DNA of 64,000 bases from Solwaraspora sp. WMMD1047 (GCF_029626155.1 NZ_JARUBL010000001.1:2914001-2978000); one strand, 5' to 3'; counted from the stretch's first letter, positions 24,672 through 34,084 are shown. Numbers and translations: made by a program. The notes: generated by a model from the letters alone, not told the origin.

Positions 24672-25598
24672 ATGCCCCCGTACGCCACCCCCGCCCCCAG
24701 CCTGCGGCCCGGTCGACGCCCCACGGTCACCGTGGTCGTCCCCACCCGCAACGAGGAACGCAACCTGCCCCACGTCTTCGAGCGGCTGCCCGGCGACGTG
24801 CACGAGGTGATCCTGGTCGACGGTGGTTCCACCGACCGCACCGTCGAGGTGGCCCGCGAACTGCGCCCGGACGTGCGCGTCGTGCAGCAGACCCGCACCG
24901 GCAAGGGCAACGCCCTGGCCTGTGGCTTCGCCGCCGCCACCGGGGACATCGTGGTGATGATCGACGCCGACGGCTCGACCGACCCGGCCGAGATCCCGCG
25001 CTTCGTCGACACCCTGCTGGCCGGCGCCGACTTCGCCAAGGGCTCGCGGTTCCGCGCCGGTGGCGACAGCCACGACATCACCCGGCTGCGCCGGCTCGGC
25101 AACGAGGGCCTCAACGGGATCGTCAACACCCTCTTCGGCACCCGGTTCACCGACCTCTGCTACGGCTACAACGCCTTCTGGCGGCGGCTGCTGCCCGCCC
25201 TCGACCTGCCCGACCCGGCGCTGCCCCGGCCCGCCGACGGCGGCAAGCTCTGGGGCGACGGATTCGAGATCGAGACCCTGATCAACATCCGGGTCGCCGC
25301 GCACGGCTACCGCGTCCGCGAGGTCGCCAGCGTCGAGCACGCCCGCATCCACGGTGACAGCAACCTGAACACCTTCCGGGACGGCACCCGGGTGCTGCGG
25401 ACCATCCTCAGCGAGTTCCGCCGGCTCGCCACCGCCGCGCCGCGCCCGGCCCGGCCGGCGGCCGTGCCGGTCGTCCCGATGGGCCGGCTGCGTGACCTGG
25501 TCGCCGTGGCACCCGGCCGGGTCGGCGACCTCGGGTTGGCGCCGCCGTTCGGGGTGCAGCCGGCGTTCGCGCTGGCCGGGCAGGAGGCAGCGGCATGA
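24672..25598 (+). CDS. family 2 glycosyltransferase (dolichol-phosphate-mannose synthase-like)
   Basis: 308 residues. The GT-A nucleotide-sugar fold starts VTVVVPTRNEERNLPHVFER; EVILVDGGSTDRTVEVAREL and VVMIDADGSTDPAEIPRF (DxD metal motif) follow, then LWGDGFEIETLINIRVAAHG. Layout resembles polyprenyl-phosphate glycosyltransferases, but there is no C-terminal membrane domain. It heads a five-gene operon in which every junction is a 4-bp overlap, dedicated to a surface polysaccharide or glycan. The ATG is preceded by GGAAGGGATC. Confidence 0.87.
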   Translation: MPPYATPAPSLRPGRRPTVTVVVPTRNEERNLPHVFERLPGDVHEVILVDGGSTDRTVEVARELRPDVRVVQQTRTGKGNALACGFAAATGDIVVMIDADGSTDPAEIPRFVDTLLAGADFAKGSRFRAGGDSHDITRLRRLGNEGLNGIVNTLFGTRFTDLCYGYNAFWRRLLPALDLPDPALPRPADGGKLWGDGFEIETLINIRVAAHGYRVREVASVEHARIHGDSNLNTFRDGTRVLRTILSEFRRLATAAPRPARPAAVPVVPMGRLRDLVAVAPGRVGDLGLAPPFGVQPAFALAGQEAAA

Positions 25599-26581
25599 AC
25601 CACTGGACCCAGTCACCCACCACCGTCGTCATCCCCTGCCACAGCGAACGGCGCCTGCACTACCTGGTCTCGACGGTCGAATCGGCCCGCTCGCAGAACC
25701 CCGCGCCGGCCGAGATCGTCGTCGTGGTCGACCACAACCCCGCCTTCTACCAGCGACTCCGGCGGGACCTGCCGGGCGTGACGGTGCTGGAGAACCAGTT
25801 CCAGCGCGGCGTCTCCGGCACCCGCAACACCGGCGCCCGGCACGCCATCACCCCGCTGGTCGCCTTCCTCGACGACGACGTGCTGGCGCACCGGGGCTGG
25901 CTGGCCGGCCTGATCGGGCCGTTCGCCGACACCGCCGTGGTCGGCACCGGCGGCGGCATCGTGCCGCGCTGGGAGACCAGCCAGCCGACCTGGTTCCCCG
26001 ACGAGTTCCTCTGGGCCGTCGGCGGCTCCTACGCCGGCCAGCCGGTCGACACCGCCCCGGTCCGCAACGTCTGGTCCGGCAGCATGGCGGTCCGCCGCGA
26101 GGCGTTCCTGGCCGTCGGCGGCTTCCGGACCGACTTCGGCAAGGTCGGCGACCGGTCCCGGCCCGAGGACACCGAGTTCTGCCTGCGGGTCAGCCGCCGC
26201 ACCGGCGGGCACTGGATGTACGTCCCGAGCGCCACCATCTCGCACCCGGTGCAGGCCAACCGGGCCACCTGGCGCTACTTCGTCACCCGCTGCTACCACG
26301 AGGGCCGGGGCAAGGTGCTGATGGCCCGGCTGCTCGGCGACCCGGCCAGCCTCGGCGCGGAGCGCGGCTACCTGCGCCGGGCGCTGCCGCTGGCCGTGCT
26401 GCGCGGCCTCGCCGACACCCTGCGCGGGCGGGGAGTCCGGCCGGCGCTGCGCTCCGGCGCGGTGCTCGTCGGGCTGGCCGCCGCCGCCGTCGGCGCGCTC
26501 GCCGAACTCCTCGCCGCCAAACCCGCCACCCGTCCCGTCCCCACCTCGGTCCCCGTCGGCCGGATCGGAGCGAACCGGTGA
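25595..26581 (+). CDS. family 2 glycosyltransferase
   Basis: 328 residues. It starts TTVVIPCHSERRLHYLVSTV; the acidic metal motif is PLVAFLDDDVLAHRGWLAGL, and NVWSGSMAVRREAFLAVGGF is the acceptor-loop motif of rhamnosyl- and similar GT2 enzymes. RSRPEDTEFCLRVSRRTGGH contains the ED pair that supplies the catalytic base. A hydrophobic C-terminal stretch (AVLVGLAAAAVGALAELLAA) may hold it at the membrane. The ATG overlaps the preceding stop (ATGA) and its own stop overlaps the next GTG. Confidence 0.87.
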   Translation: MNHWTQSPTTVVIPCHSERRLHYLVSTVESARSQNPAPAEIVVVVDHNPAFYQRLRRDLPGVTVLENQFQRGVSGTRNTGARHAITPLVAFLDDDVLAHRGWLAGLIGPFADTAVVGTGGGIVPRWETSQPTWFPDEFLWAVGGSYAGQPVDTAPVRNVWSGSMAVRREAFLAVGGFRTDFGKVGDRSRPEDTEFCLRVSRRTGGHWMYVPSATISHPVQANRATWRYFVTRCYHEGRGKVLMARLLGDPASLGAERGYLRRALPLAVLRGLADTLRGRGVRPALRSGAVLVGLAAAAVGALAELLAAKPATRPVPTSVPVGRIGANR

Positions 26582-28113
26582 ACCCCACCCAGAGCACCGA
26601 GCACGCCCGCCGGCCCCACTTCGGCGTTCCCGCGGTGGCCGGCGCGGCCCCGACCGTCCCACCGACCCGGGTGATCCCGGCCCGGACCGTCCCGGCGGCC
26701 GACCGGCTGCCGGCCCTGGTCGCGGACGTCGAACTGACCGGGGCGCTGCCCCGGATCGCCGCGACCGGGCCGGACGGCCGGCGGGCCGAGCGGGCCTGGC
26801 TGCTGGTCCGACTGCACACCGAGCCGATCGGCCCGGTGCTGCTGCCGGTGCCGGGGACCGGGCTGTCCCCCGCCGACCTGGCCGCCGCCATCCACGCCAC
26901 GCTCGGCGACGAGCTGCGGCGCCGGCTGCCCGACTGGCCGGCCGCAGACACCCCGGCGGACCCCGACCGGGCGTTGGCCGCCCTGCGGGCGTCCGGCACG
27001 TCGGCGTACCTGGCCCGGCGGGCCGAGGTGCTGCGCGACGCGCCGCCGATCACCGTAGTGATCTGCACCCGGGAACGCCCCGGCCCGCTGGCCCGCTGCC
27101 TGGACAGCCTGCTCGGCCAGCACTACCCGAACTTCCGGGTGCTGGTGGTGGACAACGCCCCCACCAGCGACGCCACCCGCGCGGTCACCGCGGCCGCGGC
27201 CCGGTCCGGCCCGGTGGACTACCTGCTGGCCCCCCGGCCCGGCCTCTCGCACGCCCGCAACGCGGCTGTCGCGGCGGCGCCCGGCGAGATCCTCGCCTGG
27301 ATCGACGACGACGAGGTCGCCGACCCGTACTGGCTCGCCGAGGTGGCCCGGGCGCTGGCCGACCACCCGACCGCCGACGTGATCTCCGGCGTGATCGTGC
27401 CGGCCGAGCTGGAGACCGACCCGCAGCTGTGGTTCGAGGAGTTCGGCGGGCACAGCAAGGGCCGCGGCTTCACCCCGGACGTCTTCTCGCCGGCCACCGC
27501 GCACCGGCAGAGCCCGCTCTACCCGCTGCCGCCCTTCGGCACCGGCGCGAACATGACCTTCCGGCCCGGCGTCATCGAGCGGATCGGCGGCTTCGACACC
27601 GCGCTCGGCGCCGGCACCCCGGCGATGGGCTCCGAGGACACCCTGGCCTTCACCCGGGTCCTGCTCGCCGGCGGCACCATCGCCTACCACCCCGGCGCGC
27701 TGGTCCGGCACTACCACCGCCGTGACCTGGCCGGGCTGCGCACCCAGATGATCGGGTACGGGGCCGGGCTGACCGCCGCGTACACGTCGCTGCTGCTGGA
27801 CCGGCCGGGGCTGCTCTGGCCGCTGCTGCGGCTGGCGCCGACCGCGCTGCGCGACCTGCGCCAGCCGGACGGCCCCCGGCTGGCCGGGCTCGGCGCCGGG
27901 TTCCCCCGCGACCTGCTCGGCGAGAACCGCCGCGGCATGCTCCGCGGCCCGCTGGCCTACCTGCGCGGCCGCCGCCGCGACCGGCGCCAGGACCGCCGTG
28001 ATCGCCAGGACCGCCGTGATCGCCAGGACCGCCGTGATCGCCACGGTCGCCGGGACACTCCGGGTCGCCTTCGGGATGGTCGGGCGCAGGTGGGATCGGG
28101 GGCGGCGACGTGA
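26578..28113 (+). CDS. family 2 glycosyltransferase with N-terminal extension and repetitive basic tail
   Basis: 511 residues. The first ~155 form an N-terminal region common to some actinobacterial GT2 proteins (AERAWLLVRLHTEPIGPVLL...). The catalytic domain begins PPITVVICTRERPGPLARCL; EILAWIDDDEVADPYWLAEV carries the metal motif, NMTFRPGVIERIGGFDTALG the acceptor loop and MGSEDTLAFTRVL the ED base. The last ~40 residues contain QDRRDR repeated three times, encoded by an 18-bp tandem repeat; a real but probably neutral, highly charged tail. Start and stop overlap both neighbours by 4 bp. Confidence 0.85.
   Translation: MNPTQSTEHARRPHFGVPAVAGAAPTVPPTRVIPARTVPAADRLPALVADVELTGALPRIAATGPDGRRAERAWLLVRLHTEPIGPVLLPVPGTGLSPADLAAAIHATLGDELRRRLPDWPAADTPADPDRALAALRASGTSAYLARRAEVLRDAPPITVVICTRERPGPLARCLDSLLGQHYPNFRVLVVDNAPTSDATRAVTAAAARSGPVDYLLAPRPGLSHARNAAVAAAPGEILAWIDDDEVADPYWLAEVARALADHPTADVISGVIVPAELETDPQLWFEEFGGHSKGRGFTPDVFSPATAHRQSPLYPLPPFGTGANMTFRPGVIERIGGFDTALGAGTPAMGSEDTLAFTRVLLAGGTIAYHPGALVRHYHRRDLAGLRTQMIGYGAGLTAAYTSLLLDRPGLLWPLLRLAPTALRDLRQPDGPRLAGLGAGFPRDLLGENRRGMLRGPLAYLRGRRRDRRQDRRDRQDRRDRQDRRDRHGRRDTPGRLRDGRAQVGSGAAT
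27991..28044 (+). repeat. three tandem 18-bp units in the glycosyltransferase 3' end
   Basis: GACCGCCGTGATCGCCAG occurs at 27991-28008 and 28009-28026, and with its last base changed at 28027-28044. It encodes the DRRDRQ repeats of the preceding gene's tail. Being a multiple of three, copy-number change by slippage would keep the frame. Confidence 0.9.
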
Positions 28114-29558
28114 CCGCCATCCCCGCCGTCGACACGCCGACGGTCCCGGCCGAGATCGGTCCGGGCACGGCGGCCGGAATCCGACCTGCGGATGTCGCTT
28201 CGGCCGGTGCCGCGTCGGCGCCGGTGGTGCACGCGATGGTGCGTACCGCCATGGCGTTGATGACCTCGACCGTGGCCAGCGCCGCGCTCGGCTTCGTCTT
28301 CTGGGTGGTCGCGGCCCGCTGGTTTCCGGCCGAGGTGGTCGGCCGGGCGTCCGCCGCGGTCTCCTCGATGTCGCTGCTCGCCGGGCTCGCCCAGCTCAAC
28401 CTGACCAGCCTCTACGCCCGGTTCCTGCCGACCGCCGGGCCGAACACCCGGCGGTTGATCGTCGGCGGCTACCTGGCCTCGGCCGCGATGTCCGTGGCGC
28501 TGGCGACCGGATTCCTGGCGCTCGGGCTCGGCGCCGGCCTGATCGGCGCGCAGCCGGCCGGCCGGCTGATCTTCACCGGCGCGGTGGTCGCCTCCGCGAT
28601 CTTCTTCATCCAGGACGGGGTGCTCGCCGCGCTGCGCCGCCCGAGCTGGGTGCCGGCCAAGAACGTGGTCGCCTCCGCCGCCAAGCTCGCCCTGCTGCCG
28701 CTGCTGGCCGGCACCGCCACCGGCGACGGGCTGCTGCTGGCCTGGGCGCTGCCGATGCTGGCCACGATGCTGGCGGTGAACTGGTGGATCCTGGCCCGGC
28801 TGGCGCCGGCCCGGGGTCGGCTGCCCGGGGCCGCCGCGCCGGTCGCCCGGCGGGAGGTGCTCAGCTTCGCCTCCGCCGAGTACGTCAACGGGTTCGTCAC
28901 CAACGCCGTCGCCTTCCTGCCGCCGGTGCTGGTCGCCGGGGCACTCGGGCCGGCCGACGGCGCGTACTTCTACATCCCCTGGGTAATCGGGGTGGCCGGC
29001 ACCACGCTGCTGTGGAACGTGGTCACCTCGTTCGTGGTGGAGGCGGCCAGCGACGGCAGCCGGGCGCGCGCCCACGTCAACCGGGCCGCCACCCTGGTCG
29101 GGTTGGTCGTCGGGCCGGCCGCCGTGTTGCTGGCGCTGGCCGCCGGGCCGCTGCTGCGCCCGCTCGGCCCCGCGTACGCCGAGCACGGCGCGGACGCGTT
29201 GCGGCTGATCGGGCTCTCCCTGCCGTTCACCGGCGTCGTCCTGCTCTACGCAGCCTTCGCGATCATGGAGAAGCGGATGTGGCGGATGGTGGCGATCCAG
29301 TCGGCCGGGGCGGTTGCGTTCCTCGCCGGCAGCTGGCTGGGGCTGCCCCGGCTCGGCATCGTCGCGCCCGCGCTGGCGCTGCTCGCCGCCCAGGCCGCCG
29401 TCGCCGCCGTCCTGCTGCCCGGCCTGATCCGCCGCTACCGGGCGACCGGCTCCGCCCACCGCCGCCCGGACTGGGCCACCGGGTCGGCCCACCGGCCGGA
29501 CCTGGCCGCCGCCGGCACCGACTCCGACGCCACGACCTCGACCGGGAGGACCGGATGA
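28110..29558 (+). CDS. polysaccharide flippase-like membrane protein (MOP/Wzx-type)
   Basis: 482 residues with about 12-14 hydrophobic segments, e.g. TVASAALGFVFWVVAARWFP, SMSVALATGFLALGLGAGLI, GLVVGPAAVLLALAAGPLL and IVAPALALLAAQAAVAAVLL. VVAARWFPAEVVGRASAAVS near the start resembles the first helices of the polysaccharide exporter/oligosaccharide flippase superfamily. It would move a lipid-linked glycan across the membrane. Position inside the glycosyltransferase operon (4-bp overlaps on both sides) supports this. The last ~50 residues are a polar tail. Assignment to Wzx function is inference. Confidence 0.8.
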   Translation: MTAIPAVDTPTVPAEIGPGTAAGIRPADVASAGAASAPVVHAMVRTAMALMTSTVASAALGFVFWVVAARWFPAEVVGRASAAVSSMSLLAGLAQLNLTSLYARFLPTAGPNTRRLIVGGYLASAAMSVALATGFLALGLGAGLIGAQPAGRLIFTGAVVASAIFFIQDGVLAALRRPSWVPAKNVVASAAKLALLPLLAGTATGDGLLLAWALPMLATMLAVNWWILARLAPARGRLPGAAAPVARREVLSFASAEYVNGFVTNAVAFLPPVLVAGALGPADGAYFYIPWVIGVAGTTLLWNVVTSFVVEAASDGSRARAHVNRAATLVGLVVGPAAVLLALAAGPLLRPLGPAYAEHGADALRLIGLSLPFTGVVLLYAAFAIMEKRMWRMVAIQSAGAVAFLAGSWLGLPRLGIVAPALALLAAQAAVAAVLLPGLIRRYRATGSAHRRPDWATGSAHRPDLAAAGTDSDATTSTGRTG

Positions 29559-31915
29559 TCGACTTCGACGTACGGCCGACCGCACGCCGCACCCCACCGG
29601 CCGGTCCGGTTCCGGTGTCCGAGCCGGACCGGGGCCGGTTCGGCGTAGCCACCCCGTCGACCCCGCCAGCCGCCACGGGCACGCGGGCTGCCACCGGCAC
29701 AGGCGCGGCACCGACCACCGTGGGGGCGGCGGACAACGGACCGGCTGACGGCGGGCCGGTCCGTCGGCAGCGGGCGATGGCCTGGCTGGGGATCGGTATC
29801 GCGGTGGCTGCGCTGATCGGGCTGGCCGCAGCTGGTCCGCTGCGGGCACCGGCCGCCGTCGCGTTCGCGGCGCTCGGTCCGGGGCTGGCGGTGCTGAGCC
29901 ACCTGCGGGTACGGCAGCCGGTCAGCGCCTGGGCGCTGGCCGTGCTGGTCAGCCTCACCGGCTATGTCGGTACCGCCACCGTGGCGGTCTGGGTCGGCTG
30001 GTGGCATCCGCGGCTGGTGGCGGCGGCCGGCGCCGCGCTGGTGGCCGCCGCCTGCGCCGCGGCCCTGGCCCGGACCGGCGGGCTGCGCCGCCCGGCACCC
30101 GACGGGCGCCCAGCACTCCGCCGTCCGGCCCTCGGGTTCGGGAAACCCGGGGAGTGGGCACGGCGGGACCGGGCGCTCGCGGTGCACGCCGCGATCCTGG
30201 CCGGTGCCGGGGCGCTCTGGCTGGTCGCGCTCGCCAACACCGACATCGACCAGGTCGGCGGGTACGGGCTGCTGGCCACCGTGCACCCGGCCTACCTGGC
30301 GGCGCTGGGACTCTGCGCGATCGGCTTCGCCGTCGGGCTGACCCGGCCGGGCGGGCCGTCGCCGCTGCTGGCGGCGTACCCGGTGCTGTTGATCCTGATC
30401 CTGCACGGCAGCACCCCGCTGCTGCTCGACCAGCCGCAGTACGCCTGGACCTACAAGCATCTCGGCGTGGTCGAGCTGATCCGGACCACCGGCGCGGTCG
30501 GCGCGCCCGACGACATCTACCAGCAGTGGCCAGCCCTCTTCGCCGGGGTCGCCCAGCTCGCCGACCTCGCCGGGGTGACCGCGCTCGGCCTGGCGGACTG
30601 GTCGGCCGTCTTCTTCAACCTCGCCGGGGCGCTGGTGCTGTTCGCCATCGCCCGGACCCTGTCGGCCGACCCGCGGGTGGCCCACCTGACGGTCTTCGGG
30701 TTCCTCGCCGTCAACTGGGTGGAGGAGGACTACCTCGCGCCGCAGGCGCTGGCCTTCCTGCTCAGCCTCGGCGCGCTGCTGGTCCTGCTGCGCTGGCTGC
30801 GCCGACCGGGCGCGGTGGCGGCCGCCGGCGGTAGCGGTGTCGGGGCCGGCGGGTCGCGGGTCGGGCGGGCGGTGGCGTTGGCCGGGCTGCTCGGGATCTT
30901 CGCGGTGCTCACCGCCGCGCACCAGCTCTCGCCGTACCTGCTGCTCGCCCAGGTGGCGGCGCTCGTGGTGCTGCGGCTGGTCCGGCCGTGGTGGACGCCG
31001 CTGCTGATGGGCGCGATCCTGCTGGCGTACCTGTGGCCGCGCTACGGCCTGGTCGCCGGCTCGTTCGGGATCTTCGAGGGGATCAACATCTTCGCCAACG
31101 CCGGCGGCAACGCCGAGGACTGGGGCTCGACCGGGCAGGCGTTCTCCGCCGTGGTGGTGCGGGTGCTGGCGCTCACCGTCTGGGGGCTGGCCGCGCTGGC
31201 GGTGCTGCGTGCCCGGCGGCGGCCGCGTACCGTGCTGCTGCCGGCGGTGCTGGCCGCCACCCCGTTCGTCCTGCTGGCCGGGCAGAGCTACGGCGGGGAG
31301 GCGATCTACCGGGTCTTCCTCTTCTCCGCCCCGTGGTGCGCGTACCTGATCGCCGCCGCGATCTTCGACCGGCCCGCGGCCGGGGCGGTCGAGCCGGCCG
31401 GTGGTCGGTCGTCCCGGCGGCCGGTGCTGGTGGGGGTGCTCGGGCTGGCGCTCGCCCTGGCGGCGCTCGCCACCGTGCAGGGCCGGCACGGGCAACTGGT
31501 GGTGGACCGGCAGACCAGCGCGGACGTGCGGGTGGCCCGGTACCTGTACGCCAACGCCGTACCCGGGTCGACGATCGCGCTCGGTTCGTCGAACTTCCCG
31601 AGCCGGCTGGCCGGCAACTACGGCGAGTTCAACCGGACGGTGCCGGTCGGCGAGCCGGACCTGGTCGCGGGGGCCGGGCTGCGGGACGCCCCGCTGGGCG
31701 TGGAGTACCTGCCGGCGATCGAGAACTACCTGCGCGGGTTCGGCGGCACCGCCAGCTACCTGGTGCTCAGCGAGGGGATGCAGCGCCAGGCCGCGTACTT
31801 CGGCTACCTGCCCGACGGCGCGTTCGACCGGCTCGCCGGGGCGCTGGCCGCCGACCCGGACTGGTCGGTGTTCCACCGCGACGGTGACGTGGTGGTCTAC
31901 CAGTTCACCGGCTGA
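29555..31915 (+). CDS. polytopic membrane protein of the polysaccharide operon (possible polymerase or C-type glycosyltransferase)
   Basis: 786 residues from an ATG with GGGAGG before it, overlapping the preceding stop (ATGA). After a Pro/Ala/Thr-rich cytoplasmic N-terminus of ~70 residues come about 14 hydrophobic segments. The region VNWVEEDYLAPQALAFLLSL, with paired acidic residues between helices, recalls the active loop of membrane glycosyltransferases of the GT-C type. The C-terminal ~180 residues are soluble and probably external (RYLYANAVPGSTIALGSSNF...). Last gene of the operon. No family motif settles polymerase against glycosyltransferase. Confidence 0.7.
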   Translation: MIDFDVRPTARRTPPAGPVPVSEPDRGRFGVATPSTPPAATGTRAATGTGAAPTTVGAADNGPADGGPVRRQRAMAWLGIGIAVAALIGLAAAGPLRAPAAVAFAALGPGLAVLSHLRVRQPVSAWALAVLVSLTGYVGTATVAVWVGWWHPRLVAAAGAALVAAACAAALARTGGLRRPAPDGRPALRRPALGFGKPGEWARRDRALAVHAAILAGAGALWLVALANTDIDQVGGYGLLATVHPAYLAALGLCAIGFAVGLTRPGGPSPLLAAYPVLLILILHGSTPLLLDQPQYAWTYKHLGVVELIRTTGAVGAPDDIYQQWPALFAGVAQLADLAGVTALGLADWSAVFFNLAGALVLFAIARTLSADPRVAHLTVFGFLAVNWVEEDYLAPQALAFLLSLGALLVLLRWLRRPGAVAAAGGSGVGAGGSRVGRAVALAGLLGIFAVLTAAHQLSPYLLLAQVAALVVLRLVRPWWTPLLMGAILLAYLWPRYGLVAGSFGIFEGINIFANAGGNAEDWGSTGQAFSAVVVRVLALTVWGLAALAVLRARRRPRTVLLPAVLAATPFVLLAGQSYGGEAIYRVFLFSAPWCAYLIAAAIFDRPAAGAVEPAGGRSSRRPVLVGVLGLALALAALATVQGRHGQLVVDRQTSADVRVARYLYANAVPGSTIALGSSNFPSRLAGNYGEFNRTVPVGEPDLVAGAGLRDAPLGVEYLPAIENYLRGFGGTASYLVLSEGMQRQAAYFGYLPDGAFDRLAGALAADPDWSVFHRDGDVVVYQFTG

Positions 31916-31927
31916 CCGGGTGCGCGG

Positions 31928-32875
31928 TCAGGCCGGCGCGTAGATGCTCACCCAGTCGACCTGCAGGTTCACCCGCTCCGGGGTGGTCTCGTCGGGGCAC
32001 GCCTCCCAGGTGTGGCCGCAGTACCAGGCCTGGCTCTGCAGGGCCAGCGCCATCGGCTCGTCGGGCACCTGGTCGCCGGTGATCTCGGTCCACGGTTCAC
32101 CGTCGAGGGTGAAGACCAGCCTGCCGGGGGTCCACTCCAGGCCGGCGGTGTGCCACTGGGTGAAGTCGCCGGGCACGCTCCGCTCGACCGGCCGACCGGT
32201 CACCGGGTGCAGCACCCCGTACATCCGGTCCCGGCCGCGCCCGTTGTCCTCGGCGATGTCGATCTCCGGCGGGTAGACGTTGGAGGCCGGCCAGAGCAGC
32301 AGCGCGTATGCGATGCCGGTGCCCCGGTCCATCCGGAACCGGATGTCGAAGCGGCCGTAGGTGCGGCTGACCACCCGCCGGTTGGAGATGCCGCCGGTGG
32401 CGTAGATGTTGCCCCGGTCGGCCTCGCGCCAGCCGCCGATGGTGAGCAGCCCGCCGGAGACCGAGACGTGCGACGGGTCGAACCAGCCGCCCGGGTCGCC
32501 GTCGGGCTGGCCCTCGTAGGCGAACCAGCGGTCGTCCAGGGCGGTGCCGGAGAAGTCCTCGGTGAAGATCTGCCGCCAGCCGGGCATGTCGCCCTGCGGC
32601 AGGCGTACCCCGGACGGGTTGGCGCCGGGGGCGACGGCGGTCGGGGTGCCCGACGGCGCCCGACCCGGCGCGGCGGTGGCCGGCGGCCGGTGCGGGCCGT
32701 GCGGCTCGGTCGGGTCCGCGTCGAACCGGGTCAGCGGGCGGATCACCGCCAGGTAGACCAGCACCACCAGCGCGCCGGCGACGAGCACCACCCAGCCGGC
32801 CCGGCTTCGGGTCACCCGGGACCAGGTCGGGCCGGGTCCGGAGGCGGGTCGCCGGTCGGGCGGGTCGCCGGCCAC
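31928..32875 (-). CDS. glycoside hydrolase family 16 protein, membrane-anchored
   Basis: 315 residues. A short cytoplasmic N-terminus, one signal-anchor helix (AGWVVLVAGALVVLVYLAVI) and a Pro-rich linker precede a GH16 beta-jelly-roll starting WRQIFTEDFSGTALDDRWFA. The catalytic signature PPEIDIAEDNG (E-x-D-x-x-E, near residue 205) is intact. GRFDIRFRMDRGTGIAYALL and FTLDGEPWTEI are further family landmarks. Such enzymes cut or transglycosylate beta-1,3/1,4-glucans or galactans outside the cell. The GTG start follows the stop of the deacetylase gene directly, and the pair converges on the polysaccharide operon, so trimming that polymer is a plausible role. Confidence 0.87.
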   Translation of the reverse strand: MAGDPPDRRPASGPGPTWSRVTRSRAGWVVLVAGALVVLVYLAVIRPLTRFDADPTEPHGPHRPPATAAPGRAPSGTPTAVAPGANPSGVRLPQGDMPGWRQIFTEDFSGTALDDRWFAYEGQPDGDPGGWFDPSHVSVSGGLLTIGGWREADRGNIYATGGISNRRVVSRTYGRFDIRFRMDRGTGIAYALLLWPASNVYPPEIDIAEDNGRGRDRMYGVLHPVTGRPVERSVPGDFTQWHTAGLEWTPGRLVFTLDGEPWTEITGDQVPDEPMALALQSQAWYCGHTWEACPDETTPERVNLQVDWVSIYAPA

Positions 32876-33730
32876 TCAGGTCAGCCGCCGGCCGGCCAGG
32901 CGGGCCAGCCGGCGGGTCAGCCGCCAGGCCGGTTGCGCCAGCCGCTTGGCCTCCGGGATCAGGCGCGGACCGCCGCCGCGGACCAGGTCGAGCAGGTCGG
33001 CGCCGGTGTGGTCGGGGGTGGGCTGCAACCGGGGTACGGCGAACCGGTCGTCGGTGCGCCCCGCCGGCCCGGGCCGGTAGAGCCGCCGACCCACCGCGCA
33101 GGCGTTGTCGTGCCCGCTGCGGTGGACCAGTTCGCGGACCCGGCGGTCGTGGTAGCCGTGCGGGTAACAGAACGACCGGACCGGTCGACCCAGCACCTGC
33201 TCCAGGCGGTCCCGGCTGTCGGTGAGCTGCTGGTTCAGCAGGCCGGGCGGGAGCATGTCGAGCGGCTGGTGGACCAGCCCGTGGTTGCCGATCTCCACCC
33301 CGGCGGCGGCCACCTCGGGCAGCGCGGAGAGCGGGAGCAGCCGGCCGAACACGCCGGCCCAGCGGCCCAGCCAGTCGGCCGGTCCGCCCAGATGGCCGAC
33401 GGCGGGGTAGAGGGTCGCCGACGAGCCGGTGGCGGTGAGCAGCGGCAGTGCCCGGTGCAGGAAGTTGGCGAAGCCGTCGTCGAAGGTGAGCGCCACCAGC
33501 GGCGGGGTGGGGGTGCCCGACCGGGTCAGGTCGAGGGCCTCGGTCAGGCCGACCAGCCGGTAGCCGGCCGCGGTCAGCGCGTCCAGGTGCTCGGCGAGCC
33601 GGTGCGGCGGCACGGCCAGCTCCCGCAGCGGCCCGGCCCGCAGGGCGGAGACGGAGTGGTACATCAGCACCGGCAGCACCGCCGTCCCGTCGCGGACGGG
33701 TGTCCGGGTGGTCACCGCGCGGCCAACCAT
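32876..33730 (-). CDS. polysaccharide deacetylase (NodB homology domain)
   Basis: 284 residues. VLPVLMYHSVSAL opens the domain; motif 1 is PLVALTFDDGFANFLH (near residue 84), motif 2 GVEIGNHGLVHQPLDML with the metal His pair, and motif 3 VRSFCYPHGYHDRRV. It would remove N- or O-acetyl groups from a surface polysaccharide or peptidoglycan. No signal peptide is evident from the chosen ATG. Upstream, TATGCT lies about 10 nt before the ATG, suggesting a leaderless or nearly leaderless mRNA. It is coupled to the GH16 gene downstream with no spacer. Confidence 0.85.
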   Translation of the reverse strand: MVGRAVTTRTPVRDGTAVLPVLMYHSVSALRAGPLRELAVPPHRLAEHLDALTAAGYRLVGLTEALDLTRSGTPTPPLVALTFDDGFANFLHRALPLLTATGSSATLYPAVGHLGGPADWLGRWAGVFGRLLPLSALPEVAAAGVEIGNHGLVHQPLDMLPPGLLNQQLTDSRDRLEQVLGRPVRSFCYPHGYHDRRVRELVHRSGHDNACAVGRRLYRPGPAGRTDDRFAVPRLQPTPDHTGADLLDLVRGGGPRLIPEAKRLAQPAWRLTRRLARLAGRRLT

Positions 33731-33871
33731 GAAAGCAGCATAACCGTACAAATGCCGTGGTTGGGCCAGCCGGCGGTCTCCGGTCCCGGCGGCGCCGGTC
33801 CACCGTGGATTAGCGCGCTGACCAGGTGGGTACATCCGGGCCGACCTACTGACACCCCCTCGGAGGACATA

Positions 33872-34084
33872 ATGCTCGCGATAGCCGCCGCCGCCGTCTT
33901 CGGCTTTGCCCTGCTGCTCGACCTGCTCGACACCGACCTCGGCGCCCCGGACCTGTTCAACTGGAACACCCTGGTACTCATCGGCCTGCTGTTGACGGCT
34001 CTCTACCTGGCCGGCGTCGGAAGCGGCCCGGGCGGTGGAGGAGGCGGCCGCTGGTACCGCGGTCGCCGCCCAGGTCGGGGCTGA
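33872..34084 (+). CDS. small membrane protein, function unknown
   Basis: 70 residues: [20 protein letters not shown], a short acidic/hydrophobic loop with [20 protein letters not shown], and a Gly/Arg-rich tail [13 protein letters not shown]. Two membrane helices with the tail in the cytoplasm are likely. GGAGG lies 6 nt before the ATG, which together with the hydrophobic pattern supports a real gene. It precedes rarA by 76 nt. No family recognised. Confidence 0.6.
   Translation: MLAIAAAAVFGFALLLDLLDTDLGAPDLFNWNTLVLIGLLLTALYLAGVGSGPGGGGGGRWYRGRRPGRG

Noticed and set aside
25492-26577. Upstream extension of the third glycosyltransferase frame
   Set aside because: Overlaps the second glycosyltransferase; the GTGA junction at 26578 gives a proper start.
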